From positions 124,001 through 188,000 of the forward strand of contig JBBHKE010000047.1 in assembly GCA_037447655.1 (NCBI GenBank): DNA of 64,000 nucleotides, in the 5' to 3' direction. Each line of letters opens with the position of its first letter. Within the stretch, counting starts at the first letter, position 1. Both the position numbers and the translations under genes were made by a program. Below, one piece after another: positions 10,620 through 21,095 of the stretch. The stretch is from Zygnema cylindricum (Eukaryota > Streptophyta > Zygnematophyceae > Zygnematales > Zygnemataceae). Below the pieces are notes generated by a model. That model made no database searches and was not told the DNA's origin. It saw nothing but the letters and a program-made list of their open reading frames with translations.

Positions 10620-11580
10620 TGTTGAAATTAAAAAACTTTCTTATGTATTTTCTAGGTTTCTTAAAGTAATATAAAATGAGGAAGAAAAAGCAGAGGCAAC
10701 CTGCTTCTAACTTCTCTCTCTAGCTCCATACTTGTCGTAGTCACTAGAGGCTGAAGAAGAAGCTAGAGTCAGAAGGCAGTTCTTTGTTAAACTTACCAAA
10801 AAGGTTAACAGACCCAAGATCTGACCGTCTGTCTGAATAGACCAGCGTCGTTACCATGTAGCCTAGAAATTGTTTCAAGGTATATAGGGTACGATAGCTA
10901 ATTAAAGATGTACAAATAGCAAAGTTCATTTAACTAACGAACGGACTATAAATCACATAGATATAGTTAGATATAATCACGTCTAAATGTACTGCTTGTA
11001 TTTTAACGGCTATAAATTGAGACCAATATAAATCGGACGGCAAAGGAAGAAGCCGGCATCGCGGAATGCCGATTTGGCGGTTTGCGGTCTCAGCCACACC
11101 GGGTGACACGTGGCAACATGACATAGGATGGCGGCATCTCCAGAACATACCATGGCGAACCCGGAAATGGCAAGCGTCATCTTCTTGGCCATGTCGTACA
11201 ATGGCCGTACAGAAAGTACTTCGGGCTAAGTACCTTTCTCTATTGTACAGTAAATTGATTGGCTCTGTACTTCAGTAGAAGAGGGATAAGAGAACGGTTC
11301 AGGACTTAGAAAATGTTAAGGTAGCAGCCTTTCTCCTAGAGCGCTTTTGTATAAAAGGTCATCTTTGACCATTGATAAATTATTGCTCAAAGGAGCAAAT
11401 TCAACGATTCTTTTTATGGCAGACTCAAAGGAGTCAGTTCTTTCGAGGGGTGCAGTTTGGTCTATCTGTATTCTGTCAAGGTGTCATCAATTTTCAGACT
11501 AAGATCGAAGAACTGAGGTTATCCTAGAGGCTTCTAGCAAGCTGCCTACTCTGAGTACCAATGGAGGTCTCAGAGTTGCA
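10620..11580 (+). repeat. 5' LTR of the chimeric copia
   Basis: A 961-bp LTR beginning TGTTGAAATT and ending GGTCTCAGAGTTGCA. It contains a TATA-like TATAAAAGG at 11350 and the GGTCA...TTTGACC palindrome. It differs from the right-hand LTR by eye at roughly a quarter or more of positions, including large indels. Confidence 0.88.
11350..11370 (+). promoter_or_regulatory. TATA box and W-box-like palindrome in LTR-X
   Basis: TATAAAAGG runs straight into GGTCATCTTTGACC (11357-11370), an inverted pair of TTGACC/TTGACT-like motifs, the core recognised by plant WRKY factors. The palindrome recurs at 7856-7869 and 15507-15520 and, inverted, near 63353. It is therefore a constrained or recently shared part of the LTR promoter. 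Function is inferred. Confidence 0.55.
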
Positions 11581-12559
11581 GGTTATGGGCCCACCCTCTA
11601 GGGTGCCCATATTCAATGGGATTGGGTTCATCTACTTGGAGAGTATGATGATGGGAGCCCTATGTGAGAAAAGATTTTGGGGAATAGTGAGTGGGCGAGT
11701 GAAGCGCCCATCCGGTCCTGCTATTCCCCAAGGGTTTGGAGGAAGCAGATTTGGTAGGAAACCAAATCCACCGTCATCAGAGGACTCAAAAGACGCAGAA
11801 AGCATCTTGATGGAAAAGGGGAAAGAAAAAGAGAAAACCACACCTATAGCAACCGGATCTGCTTTCTTGTCTCTTATTCTAAGGAATGAGGAGAATGACA
11901 TCGATACCTGGGACTACAACAACATGGCGACCAAGCATTTTGTTCTCCGTCATCTCACATAAGGACTCGTAGGACCTCGTTTGCAGGTGGAAAGGGCATC
12001 CGATCTATGGGATGTGCTTATAGAGATGTACCGAAACGGTACTATTCAAGAACAGAAGCTAGCACATCAAAGGATCAATGGATGCTTTCACAAAGGAGAG
12101 AAGATGCTCGATTACTGCAGTGAGCTGGCTATACTCTTCATGGATCTAGAGTGTGCCGGAAAAGTAGAAACCGAGAAGGCAAAGGTAAACTGCTTACTCA
12201 TGAAACTACCCGATGAGTATGAGAACATTGTGAAATGGGTACAGGATCTGCCAGACTCCAGGTGGATATGGAATTCGGTAGTTGATATGATTCTTGTCCG
12301 AGAGAATACAATCGAAATCCAGAGGGGAGTTAAAAATGGACAGGCCTTGGCGGCCAGAGCAAGTTGGAGAAACAAAGATTCACGGAAACCCCTTGGAAGT
12401 CATGAAGGGGAAAACTTGGAAAATCAATTTGATGAGTTCGGAACAAGGGGACCAAAGGGGCTTTGTCATTTTTGCAAGAAATCCGGGCATTACATGGCGG
12501 AATGCACCAAACTAACCGAGCTTCGGATAAAGGAGGGAAAGACCGGGGGTCAGCCGTGA
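11561..12559 (+). pseudogene. Copia gag of the chimeric element
   Basis: The gag ATG at 11561 lies inside the LTR, and the frame reads across the primer site (QVMGP). The capsid region corresponds to the UBN2/gag-of-copia fold: ASDLWDVLIEMY, IQEQKLAHQRINGC and LLMKLPDEYENIVKWV are readable in 11981-12559. It ends with a canonical CCHC knuckle, CHFCKKSGHYMAEC (about 12463-12504). A stop at about 11960 separates the first 133 residues. The N-terminal part 11640-11960 is unusually rich in proline, glycine and lysine compared with ordinary copia gag and may be rearranged. The product would have assembled the particle. Confidence 0.72.
11581..11594 (+). promoter_or_regulatory. Half-tRNA initiator-Met primer-binding site
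   Basis: GGTTATGGGCCCAC directly follows the LTR end. It is complementary to the anticodon stem-loop segment of eukaryotic initiator tRNA-Met (GTGGGCCCATAACC), not to its 3' end. Priming by a tRNA half cleaved in the anticodon loop is the Drosophila copia mode. An identical 14-mer follows the LTR of the unrelated copia at 51460. Confidence 0.8.
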
Positions 12560-12699
12560 GGGAAGAAAAAGGCACTTGTCACACAAGTACTCGAGGAGGA
12601 ATCCGATGAGGAGGACGACGAACTTCTTTTGGATGAGGAGTTAGAGGCAAAGACAGAAGTCGCAATTCCACGGAAGCACAAATGTGCTTTCGGTGGACT

Positions 12700-14655
12700 A
12701 AAAGGTGAAGGAGGCTAGATTGTAGATTCAGATGCCTACATGCATATGTGCAAGGATAAGCATCTGTTCACTAAGATGAGAAAGATTCATACAGTAGAGA
12801 TTGAATATGGGGATGGGAGGGTAGTTACCACTACTTATGTAGGATCGGTAGATATGAAAGTTGTAGTGGAGGGAAAAACCTAAATAGTTACGTTCTCCGA
12901 TGTATTGTTTATTCCGGAGTTAAATAAAAACCTTATCTCTACATCTGTATTAGATGATAAAGGATTTGAAACTAGAACCAAAAAAAGAGTTTTTACAGCT
13001 AGCTTTGAGGAAGATGTGTACTTCACTGATGAGAAAGGTAGCCAAGGAATGTTCAGACTTACTTTAAGTAATAAAAAACTCAAACTTTACTATGATGGTG
13101 TCAATGATATTATGTTGTGGCATAAGAGACTTGGGCATGTGAATCTAGAAAAACTAAAAGGAATGAAAAAGATGGGAGTAGTTTAAAAGATACACTTTGG
13201 GGAAAATGACAATGTAAGTGATTGCAGTGGGTGTGCTCAAGGTAAAACACACAAGCTACCATTTCCAAAGGAAGCAACTTATAAAGGAGAAAAAGTCCTT
13301 GATTTGGTACACACAGACATTTGGGGACCGGCAATAGTGCAATCACCCGGAGGAAAAAGATTTATGCTAACCATTACCGATGATAAGTCTCGGTACTCCA
13401 GGGTATACTTTCTGAAAAACAAATCAGAAACTGTGGAGTATTTCAAACAATATAAAGCATGGGCCGAGAAGCTTCACGAGACCTCAATAAAAAGAGTAAG
13501 AAGTGACAATGGAGGGAAATATACCTCCAATTAGTTTGAGGAGTTTTTAAGAGAGACAGTTCCGGAAAACCCGGAATAGAATGGTGTTGCCGAAAGATTG
13601 AATAGGATACTGAATGATAGTGCCCGGAGTATGTTATCAGATAAAAGGATAAGAAAAAGATTTTGGGCCGAAGCTATGAATTGTACTAATTATTTGAGAA
13701 ATAGAGTACTTACTTCGGCGGTGAAAGACCAAACTCCATATGAGAGATGGACCGGCCGAAAACCAAATCTATCCCACTAAAAGGTTTTCGGTAGAAAAGA
13801 TTTCAGTTTATATACAAATAGATCTAACTGGAAACTAGATCCTAAAGGGAAACCCGGATACTTGTTAGGATATGATGAGGATGTAAAAAGGTATAGAGTG
13901 TATGATCTAAAAAGAGAAGATATAATTTTAGTCAAGTACTTGGTAGCTATGGATGAAGGGAAGTCAGTAGATCCCTTCAACTCCTCAAAGACAGTCAGAA
14001 TCAGATTTGAGTTAGATATTTCTGATGACTTTCACCTTCCTAACTATCCGAGTCTCCTGGAAGAAGATATCTTTGCAGGCTCACAACAGATCGAGAAAGA
14101 CTTGGAAACACCGGTGACACCTATACCTAAAGCGGAAGACGTGGTGGAAACGAATATGGATCCGAGAGACAGGGGAGAAGTTGTGGTGATTCGAAAGAAT
14201 CCACAAGAACCATCTATTCCGGCCACTGTTTTTGAGGGAGGATGAAGAGGTAGCAAAAGGCTTCAAGAGAAATAAGTTAACAACAAGGTAACTAAACTTT
14301 CTCTCCCGGATGAACCTCAAACATATGGAGAGGCAATGAACTGCCCGGAGAGAACCCGATGGAAGATGGCCATCAATGAAGAGTTGGCTTCAATCAATGC
14401 GGCTGATACATGGGAGTTGGTGGACAATCCACCTGATCGCAAACCAATTGGATGTAAGTGGGTTTTCAAATTGAAACTGAATCCTGACAATACTATTGAG
14501 CGGTATAAGGCCCGGTTAGTGGCCAAAGGTTTTACTCAGAAAGAGGGAATAGACTACGAAGATACCTTTGCTCTGATCGTCAGACTCCCCTCGGTCTGGA
14601 TACTTCTCAGTCTGGCAGCTGTAGAAGACATGGAAGTACACCAGATGGACATCAA
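12700..14655 (+). pseudogene. Copia pol of the chimeric element: protease, integrase, RT start
   Basis: Order of domains: protease active site as IVDSDAYMHMCKDKHLF (normally DSGA; glycine is aspartate here, and the preceding tryptophan codon is TAG); GAG-pre-integrase LWHKRLGHVNLEKL and CSGCAQGKTHKLPF; integrase with DLVHTDIWGP (first D), VRSDNGGKYTSN (second D) and NGVAERLNRIL (E). Next comes WAEAMNCTNYLRNR...KTPYE-like sequence, then RT start WELVDNPPDRKPIGCKWVFK and YKARLVAKGFTQKEGIDY. The frame stops at EVHQMDIN, exactly where the LTR begins at 14656. At least eight in-frame stops occur. Copia order (integrase before RT) is certain. Confidence 0.82.
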
Positions 14656-15730
14656 TGTAGAAATTGATGGTCCTTTTTTAAGTATTTTCTAGGTCTAAAC
14701 AAAAAAACAGAAAGAAGGCGAAGCAGTCTATCTCTAACTTCTCTCTCCAACTCCCACAGTTGTCGCGGTGACTGAGAAGTTGGAGAGGAAGCTAGAGCCA
14801 TGGCTACCTAGGCTATCCAGAGGTTTACGGGAAATAGATTAGCTAATTTATTGAATGGTAGTTTATTTACTAAAAAGATTAGTGATGCAACCAAGATTTG
14901 ATCTTGGTACCTGCCGATCGTCAGAACGCCAACGTCGGTAGCCGGTAGCCTTAACCGTTAAGTCTAGAAGTTAAGATACATGCTATAGGGTTTGATATTT
15001 ATTTAAACATTACCATATAGGATATTTCATTTAACGAAAACTGCTTACAGAATACAAAGAGTCAGTTATGCAGAAGCACGGATTACGGTACAGATAAGAA
15101 ACAAGTTCCGCGCATTTGTTTCTTTAAACAAAACAAATACCGCGCAAGTATTTATGACGACTCTGATTTAAATCTGCAATCAATCAGACGACCGGGAAGA
15201 AAGCCGAGATTGTGGTAGAGAATCTCGGCGGTTTGTGGTCATCGCCACATCGGATGACACGTGGCAAAATTGCGTTGGATCGCGGCCTTTTTGGGAATTA
15301 CGGGACCGAATCCGGATATGACATGTGTCGACTTTTAGGCCATGTCGTACAATATCCGTACAGAAAGTACACCGACAACTGTACTTTTGTGTACGGAAGT
15401 GTAATATGATTGGCTCTGTACATCAGTAGATAGAGTATGGGAGAGAGATAGGACTTAGAAATATTGGTAGATAGGACCCTCTCTCACAAGGAGCTTCTAT
15501 ACAAAAGGTCAACTTTGACCCTCCATAACTTACTGCTCAGGGGAGCAAATTCAGAGATTCTTTTTGCTACCGACTCAGGGGAGTCTTGCCTTTATAGGGG
15601 TGGAGGTGGTCAGGGTTTTTGTCTGCCAGGATGGCAGTTATTTTTGCTGGAACACAAAGGGGTCAGGATTATCCTAGAGGCCTCTTGGAAGCTGTCTACT
15701 CTGAGGACTTATGGAGGTCTCAGAGTTTCA
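14656..15730 (+). repeat. Right-hand LTR-X of the chimeric copia
   Basis: 1,075 bp from TGTAGAAATTGATGG to CTCAGAGTTTCA. It is closer to the solo LTR at 7033-8079 than to the left LTR of this element. Its left edge abuts truncated RT; its right edge abuts M2 integrase at 15731. The TGTA.AAA start resembles the RT codons it replaces, so a microhomology junction is possible. Confidence 0.88.
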
Positions 15731-16260
15731 CAAGGCACCCGTGTGTCCCACTCCCCCAAATCCTCTCCCACTGCATATTTCCGTAGTGACCGCTTCACTC
15801 TATGTTCGCACCTCTCGGCCAATCCGTCGGCTTGGGGGTGGTCTCAGCTGGTCAACCTGTGGTCAATGAGGCACTTCTCCAGAAGGTTAGAAAATTCTTC
15901 GGCAAACTCGGACCCTTGATCTGTCAGAACTTCGGCCGGTGCTCCAAATTGAGACAACACTCTCTGCACGAATGCGTCTGCGATCGCTTTGGATTCCATT
16001 TGTGAAAGAACCACAAATTCAATCCATTTAGAGAAGTGTTCAATCATGACCAGAAAAAAAAGGTTCCCCCTCCAGCTTGTGGGAAGTGGTCCCAGCAGAT
16101 CCAGTGACCATCTGTAAAACATTCCCTGAATGGGGAGGGAGTGAAGTTCAGTCCCACCCTTTTTGTCAAAAGCAGCTTTCACCCAGTCACAAGAAGGGCA
16201 CGTCTGCACCACACGATTGAATTGGGCCCGCAACCCATGCCACCAATACGACCCTTTGAC
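15731..16260 (-). pseudogene. M2 integrase, C-terminally truncated
   Basis: Integrase would insert element cDNA. Readable are the zinc-binding cysteines (QTCPSCDWVKA), the first catalytic aspartate (YRWSLDLLGPLPTSW), the second (VLTDQGSEFAEEF), and the region of the third residue (HPQADGLAE). A stop follows RLTS at about 15844. The sequence ends at KYAVGEDLGEWD, matching M3 at 57928-57960, after which the copia LTR begins. The C-terminal domain and any PHD finger, which M3 retains, are lost. Confidence 0.83.
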
Positions 16261-16278
16261 CAGCGAGTTAGTTCGTTT

Positions 16279-18300
16279 CTATTCGAAGTGCACGCTTTGC
16301 TGGTGAAGCCGAACAATGAGCGTTTCCCGTTCTGTCGGAGGAGGAACCACTTTCCTCGTCCCATCGGCCCATTTCCAGAGAAGAATGCCTCGGTCCCATT
16401 CATAGGCCGCCATTCGGTTCTGAACACGGGACAATTGACTTTCGGCAAGGTGGGGTAGAGGAGAGCCTTTCTGGATAGACTGGAGGGAATCGGTGTCATT
16501 CCATATATCCTTCCGGCCGCCTCCGGTGGGGGCCGTCCCTTCTACATCTGCAGCAAAAGTTGATAGTTTTCCTTCAGCCCGAGGAAGCCAAATAAAAGCA
16601 GAAGATGCCCAGATAAGTTCCATGCTGAGCTCAGGGTCCTCATCATGCCGCGCCCCAGTAGAGTCTCTGGTGGACAAGTCCGGATTCCTGCTGAGTCCGT
16701 CGGCATTCCCATGAATCTCCCCGGCTCTATAGATAATGCTGAAATCATATTCTTGCAAGATGAGAAACCATCTGGCTAACTTTCTAGTCATCTTAGGGTT
16801 CTCCATGATCCATTTAAGGGGCTGGTGATCCGTAATAAGGGTGAAGTGTACTCCATAGAGGTAAGGCCTGAAGTGCTTGATGGCCCACACCGCGGCAAGT
16901 AATTCCCCATGGTAACTGTTGTAATTCCCCTCGGCTCAGTTATTACTCCGGCTTGCGTAGGCCAGTACATACTCAGCCCCGGCATCGTCTAATTGAGCCA
17001 AAACTGCTCTCAATCCGAACCTGCTCCAATCTGTGTAAAGGAGAAAAGGCCGCTGGTGATCGGTTATCCGAGCACCGGATGCTGTTTGAGGGAATCCTTC
17101 AGGAATTGGAACGCTATATGCTGTTCTTCTTTCCACTGCCACTCCTGGTCATTTCGGAATAATTGATTCAATGGCTTAGCGTGGCTACTGAATTCAGGAA
17201 TAAACCGCCGGTAATAGTTGGCAAGGCACAGGAAAGTACGAAGAGCTGAAATGTCTTGCGGAAGTGGGATAGCGTCTAGGGTTGCCACCTTCACCATGTG
17301 GGGACCCACTGTACCGGGAGTCACCTCATGACCTAAATAAACGATTTTCTGCACCCCAAAGATGCCCTTCCCGGGGTGACACTTCAAGCCTGCTGCTTGG
17401 AGCGCCCGGAGAACAATCTGTATATGCTCCAAGTGTTCCTCGAATGTCTTGGAGAAGATGATTACATTGTCTATGTAGCATCGGGCGAAGTCAATTCCCC
17501 GGAGAGCCTGGTCCATGGCCCGTTGGAATTTGGCAGGTGCATTTTTGAGGCCAAAGGGCATGTATACAGCCTAGATCCTACCCAAAATGCGGTTCTCTCC
17601 CTGTGCTTCGGCTCCATTGCAATCAGGTGAAATCCATTCTTCATGTCGAACGTGGAGTAGATGGTAGCCCCAGCAAGAGAGTCGAAGATCTCTTCCGGGG
17701 TAGGCATATGATAACGGTCGGAGACACTTGCCACGTTGAGCATCCGGTAGTCCCCACACATCTTTAAATCTACCGTTTTTCTGGCGGAGTCTTTCTTTGG
17801 CGGGAGTACAGTTGGTGAAGCAAACCCATATAGCCGTGTACTCTCCTGAAACAGCCCTGCGTCCACCAACGTCTACAGCTTTGAAGTGATGAACTCCTTC
17901 TCCTTGAAACTGAGAGGGTACTGTTTCTGCCAAACAGTTGCCGTCTCATCGATCAGGTCAACACGAAAAGGGGTCCCCTTATAGATCCCTACATCTATGT
18001 CAGACCAGGCGAATACCTGCCAGTTCTCTTCTAACAACTTAGAGAGCCAGGCCTTTTGCTCTTGGTCTAGCTGTTCACTTAGAGTCCAGTCCATCTTTCG
18101 GGTTCCACTGCCGCCTATGCTTCCCGTGGCCTACCCGAGAGGGAGATGTCGAAGTTCCGCTCTACCTGTGGATCTGTCCCTTGTTCGGCTGTTAAAACGC
18201 TGCTGCTGACAACTTCCCCTAAGTTGTCCTGTTCTGAGCTTCTGTCCCCCCCCACTGAGGAAACTCCTGAGTCCAGTGTGCTATCGCTCCCCCCCACTGA
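16279..18300 (-). pseudogene. M2 reverse transcriptase and RNase H
   Basis: Pre-RT linker (EENWQVFAWSDIDVG), then Ty3-type RT: FASPTVLPPKK, MCGDYRMLNVAS, RYHMPTPEEIFDSLAGATIY, STFDMKNGFHLI (first catalytic D), MPFGLKNAPAKFQRAMD and CYIDNVIIFSK (17490-17460). The catalytic box should be YxDD, but the second aspartate is asparagine, a single G-to-A change that would abolish polymerisation. Next come FLCLANYYRRFIPEFS and the RNase H part: LLYTDWSRFGLRAVLAQ, then LAAVWAIKHFRPYLYGVHF and TDHQPLKWI with its aspartates, ending GNADGLSRNP. Stops lie at about 16938 and frame changes around 17100 and 17560. Confidence 0.88.
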
Positions 18301-18399
18301 GGAAATTCATGTGTTTGGTATGCTATCTAAATGAAATTTGGTAAATGTGAATTTTTCCCTCCTTGTCTTTCTCCCCCCCTCGAGCTTTAAAGTTGCGTG

Positions 18400-19445
18400 C
18401 ATGGCCAACAACTGTGAGGCTTGAAGGTATGTTGTCGGTGATGGTGGAGACGGAAAGCTTGAGAATGCAAGAGAATGTTTCAGCACCCTGGAAATTGCGT
18501 TTAAATCCATACTTTGTCCGATTAAACTGCACCTTCTTGAGGCCGAGACCCCTGGCGCAGCTGTGGTTCCCTGTTGAAATCCCATTGCTTGTTCCCTTTC
18601 TCCAATATTTGGCGCTGTCCATGTGGCGGTTGTACTGTCAAAGATCATTCCTGGTGCGCCCTTCGGGTAACCGTGGCTATTAGGAAAAGATACCAGGGTT
18701 GGTAGGGCCTTCCTTGGATATCTAGGTTTATTGCAACAGAAAAAGGGTGCTCTGTCGGCTTTGGTCACAAGAGTGGCCATGCGTTCTGGTCCGAGAATCT
18801 GTTGAACTGTGATGTTGGGATCGGAACCTGGGTTTTTAACAGCTTTTGGAGGATGTGAAAAGGAACCAAGTTGGTCCAATAAGCCCGAACTCGGTGGGCT
18901 CTTGATCCGACCTGAGCTGCATCAAAAACTATTGGAGTCCCCAGAACCTTGGTTACTTGGTTCTAGCTGTTGACCACCTGTTTTCTTTTATCATCTGTTG
19001 GGTGAACATTTTCCAAGACGTACCCCACTGGCGTGTCCTGGCGTTCTTGTATCTTTGTTATTAGTCGCGTCATGTGGAAGAATGTTTTGCGGTGGACATC
19101 TTGGTGTCCCCTGCCCTATCCTGCTAACGAATACCCCTGGCACGGCCATCCAACGATTACCATGTCCACCCTTCCAAGCTTTTCCAAATGTGAATTGGTG
19201 ATATTGTCCACATTTTGGGGAAGCGTATGGTGAGAGTTAGACATGGCGGACATCGGTAGTTGCTGTGGGTAAAGTTGATGTAACTGTTGCAGTCGGTACT
19301 CACTGACTGCACGGGCGTCCGGATCAACCTCGACTGCTCAGTACGCTTCTACTTGGTATTCAACCTTTAGGACGGCCCCCAGATCGGAGCTAATGCCAGA
19401 AAATAGGGATAAAATCCTGAGTCTTGATGGCGGGACCTCCAGCGA
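18400..19445 (-). pseudogene. M2 retrotransposon C5-cytosine DNA methyltransferase domain
   Basis: Nearly complete C5-methyltransferase. Motif I is ILSLFSGISSDL (about 19407-19378), the SAM-binding loop; motif II-like AVEVDPDARAVSEY follows. Motif IV, GWPCQGYS (about 19155-19130), holds the catalytic cysteine. Motif VI is GYVLENV, around 19020; motif VIII is AHRVRAYWTN, around 18885; then LPTLVSFPNSHGYP and EREQAMGFQQGTTAAP, ending IGQSMDLN like motif X. All catalytic residues are readable. Defects are a TGA after motif I, a TAG after motif IV and a one-base slip in a T-run after motif VIII. The reaction would be cytosine-5 methylation, possibly of the element's own cDNA, as proposed for such elements. 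No separate target-recognition domain beyond the short VIII-IX interval is apparent. Confidence 0.87.
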
Positions 19446-19479
19446 CACCACCTGTCGATTGAAGTCTTTCCCTTTGTTA

Positions 19480-20361
19480 GGAGCCGTTGGAAGTTCTGAC
19501 CCGGGAACATTTGCTGTTCATGATAATATTGCAGCAAAGCTCCTGTCCACTTCCCGCCGAAGTGTGGCCATCTGTCTTAATCGATTTCGGTACTCCCTTT
19601 CCCACCGCTTGGAAATAGAGAATTGCTAGATGGAATTGGCAATATCGATGGAGTTGTTGAACAACTCCAAAGGGGTTGAGGTAGAGTATACGGGATAGCA
19701 ACTAGACACCAGAACAGCTGTTTTTACTCGGTTCCATAACTCCAAGGGGACCACCACTTTGGTACCCTCCGGATCCTCCGGGTGTGAGAGTGTGATTTGT
19801 TCCTTCCATATGCTCCGATGTTCAATCTTGTCCACGTGGCCATTCCTAGCAAAATTTCGAATTTTTTACCTTCCACCACTAGAAAAGGGTGCTAATTTGA
19901 ACGTGCTGGCCTGCGTCATCCGCAGATTAGATTTCCATGGCATTTATGATACCATATACTGGTTGGCTCCCACTGCTGACCCTACTCAGGCATATGTCGT
20001 TGGGGCTGATTTATGGCCGGAGTTCCTCGGGCATTTGTTGTAATGCTGAGGTGGTGATAAGATTAAGGAGAGCTCCGGTATCCACCAGTGCATCCTGGTA
20101 CCCGCCGTATCCATTAAGTTTAAAATTACCCGTTCTGTTTAGAATAAGAGCCACTGACAGGGCCTTATAATCTCTATCCGCCATATAAGTTTTTGGTTTC
20201 GTCGACATGAAGACTGTCTTGGGTGGTTGTGCCAACGCGACCCTTTCCCTCCTGGTGTGAATCTCTTCCCCCAGTGCATGAATGAGGGTTTCTTCGGGCA
20301 GATTATGGGAGGATGCTAGAGTCTTGACGTGCGTCAAGGCGTAGGGTATCAAGTGCCGCAC
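19480..20361 (-). pseudogene. M2 aspartic protease region
   Basis: The open frame 20361-20011 contains DALVDTGALLNLITTSALQQ, the retropepsin-type D-T-G active site with its typical following hydrophobic stretch, so the catalytic aspartate is intact here, unlike in M1. It is preceded by a conserved HLIPYALTHVKTLASS block shared with M3. Downstream segments (HPEDPEGTKVVVPLELWNRV) continue to the methyltransferase with at least one frame change and a stop. The protease would process the Gag-Pol precursor. Confidence 0.65.
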
Positions 20362-20435
20362 TAGTATGACTCCCAGTTTGGAGGAAGGAGGTTGAGCTTT
20401 GTGCGATGAAATTGGTGAGTCCTCGTCCTCCGATT

Positions 20436-21095
20436 TCTCCTATCTCCTCCCCCCTTCTTCCTCACTTTCTGCGTCAGAATTTGCTGTTGGAGGTGTCACT
20501 GGCAGATCCGTGGATGGTCTTTCGGCCAAATATCTTTCGAACCATTCCTGATCTGTTTCGGGAGTTGAAAAATCTTTTTCAGGCTGGGGATTCTTAAAAT
20601 TTTCGAAACCAGGAGGAAGTTTCTTTGGAGCTGGGGGAGGCGGATGAGTCGGCTTGAGTCCCAGTCCAATGTTAGTGTTCAGAAGGACTGCTCGCGGTGT
20701 GAAGGATAAGGGACGGTGGCTTTGCGGTTGTGGTCCTTTTGTTCCATCGGTTGTTTGTCCTTCCTGTGAGAGGACGTTGTAGAGCGCAGTTGCCTTCGAC
20801 TTTCCCCTACACCAACGTTCCAGGCTCCGGACAAAAATGTCCGAGCATGATGAGCCTTTGGAGGCTCCATATCCCACCCCATTAGGTCATCATCATCTCC
20901 ACCCACCGTGGTCTGCTGTTCTAGCTCCGCTAGCTTTTGTAGCAGTTCTTGTTTTTGCATCTGCAATTTCTGAGCCGGCGTAAGAGGTTGAGGAGTGCGG
21001 GCAGGGGATCTCAGTCGGAGAGCAGCGAGTTCTGTTGCCAAAGCGGCCAACTGGGTGCTCTGTTGCTGAATGATATGTTCTGGTGTCAGTTTGCT
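20436..21095 (-). pseudogene. M2 gag
   Basis: Residues read LTPEHIIQQQSTQLAALATE, LTPAQKLQMQKQELLQKLAE (a glutamine-rich predicted coiled coil), DDLMGWDMEPP, SGAWNVGVGESRRQLRS, then, after a frame change near 20690, KPTHPPPPAPKKLPPGFENF and EWFERYLAERPS. Every one of these blocks recurs in M3 at 56986-57654, which identifies it as element gag rather than a host protein. The first 16 or so residues of the open frame upstream of 21095 belong to the adjacent DNA element, so the gag start is lost. Its role would be particle assembly. Confidence 0.72.

Larger units (their letters stand above)
10620..15730 (+). mobile_element. Chimeric copia element bounded by LTR-X copies
   Basis: The order is: 5' LTR, half-tRNA primer site, gag, protease, integrase, first part of RT, then directly a second LTR. 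Most of RT and all of RNase H are missing, and no polypurine tract precedes the right LTR. The flanking 5-mers differ (AGACT on the left, CAAGG on the right), and the two LTRs are clearly divergent subfamilies. This is therefore not a simple single insertion. The left flank is M1 RT; the right flank is M2 integrase on the opposite strand. Confidence 0.8.
15731..21095 (-). mobile_element. Methyltransferase-bearing Ty3/gypsy relic M2
   Basis: The minus-strand polyprotein order is gag (21095-20436), protease (20361-19480), C5-methyltransferase (about 19445-18400), RT and RNase H (18297-16279), and integrase (16260-15731). Both ends are broken: the gag N-terminus and 5' LTR are replaced at about 21095 by an inverted-repeat element, and integrase is cut at 15731 by a copia LTR. 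Stops and frameshifts are present but sparse, so nearly the whole domain plan can be read. Gag and integrase match M3 (56389-58345) closely. Confidence 0.88.
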
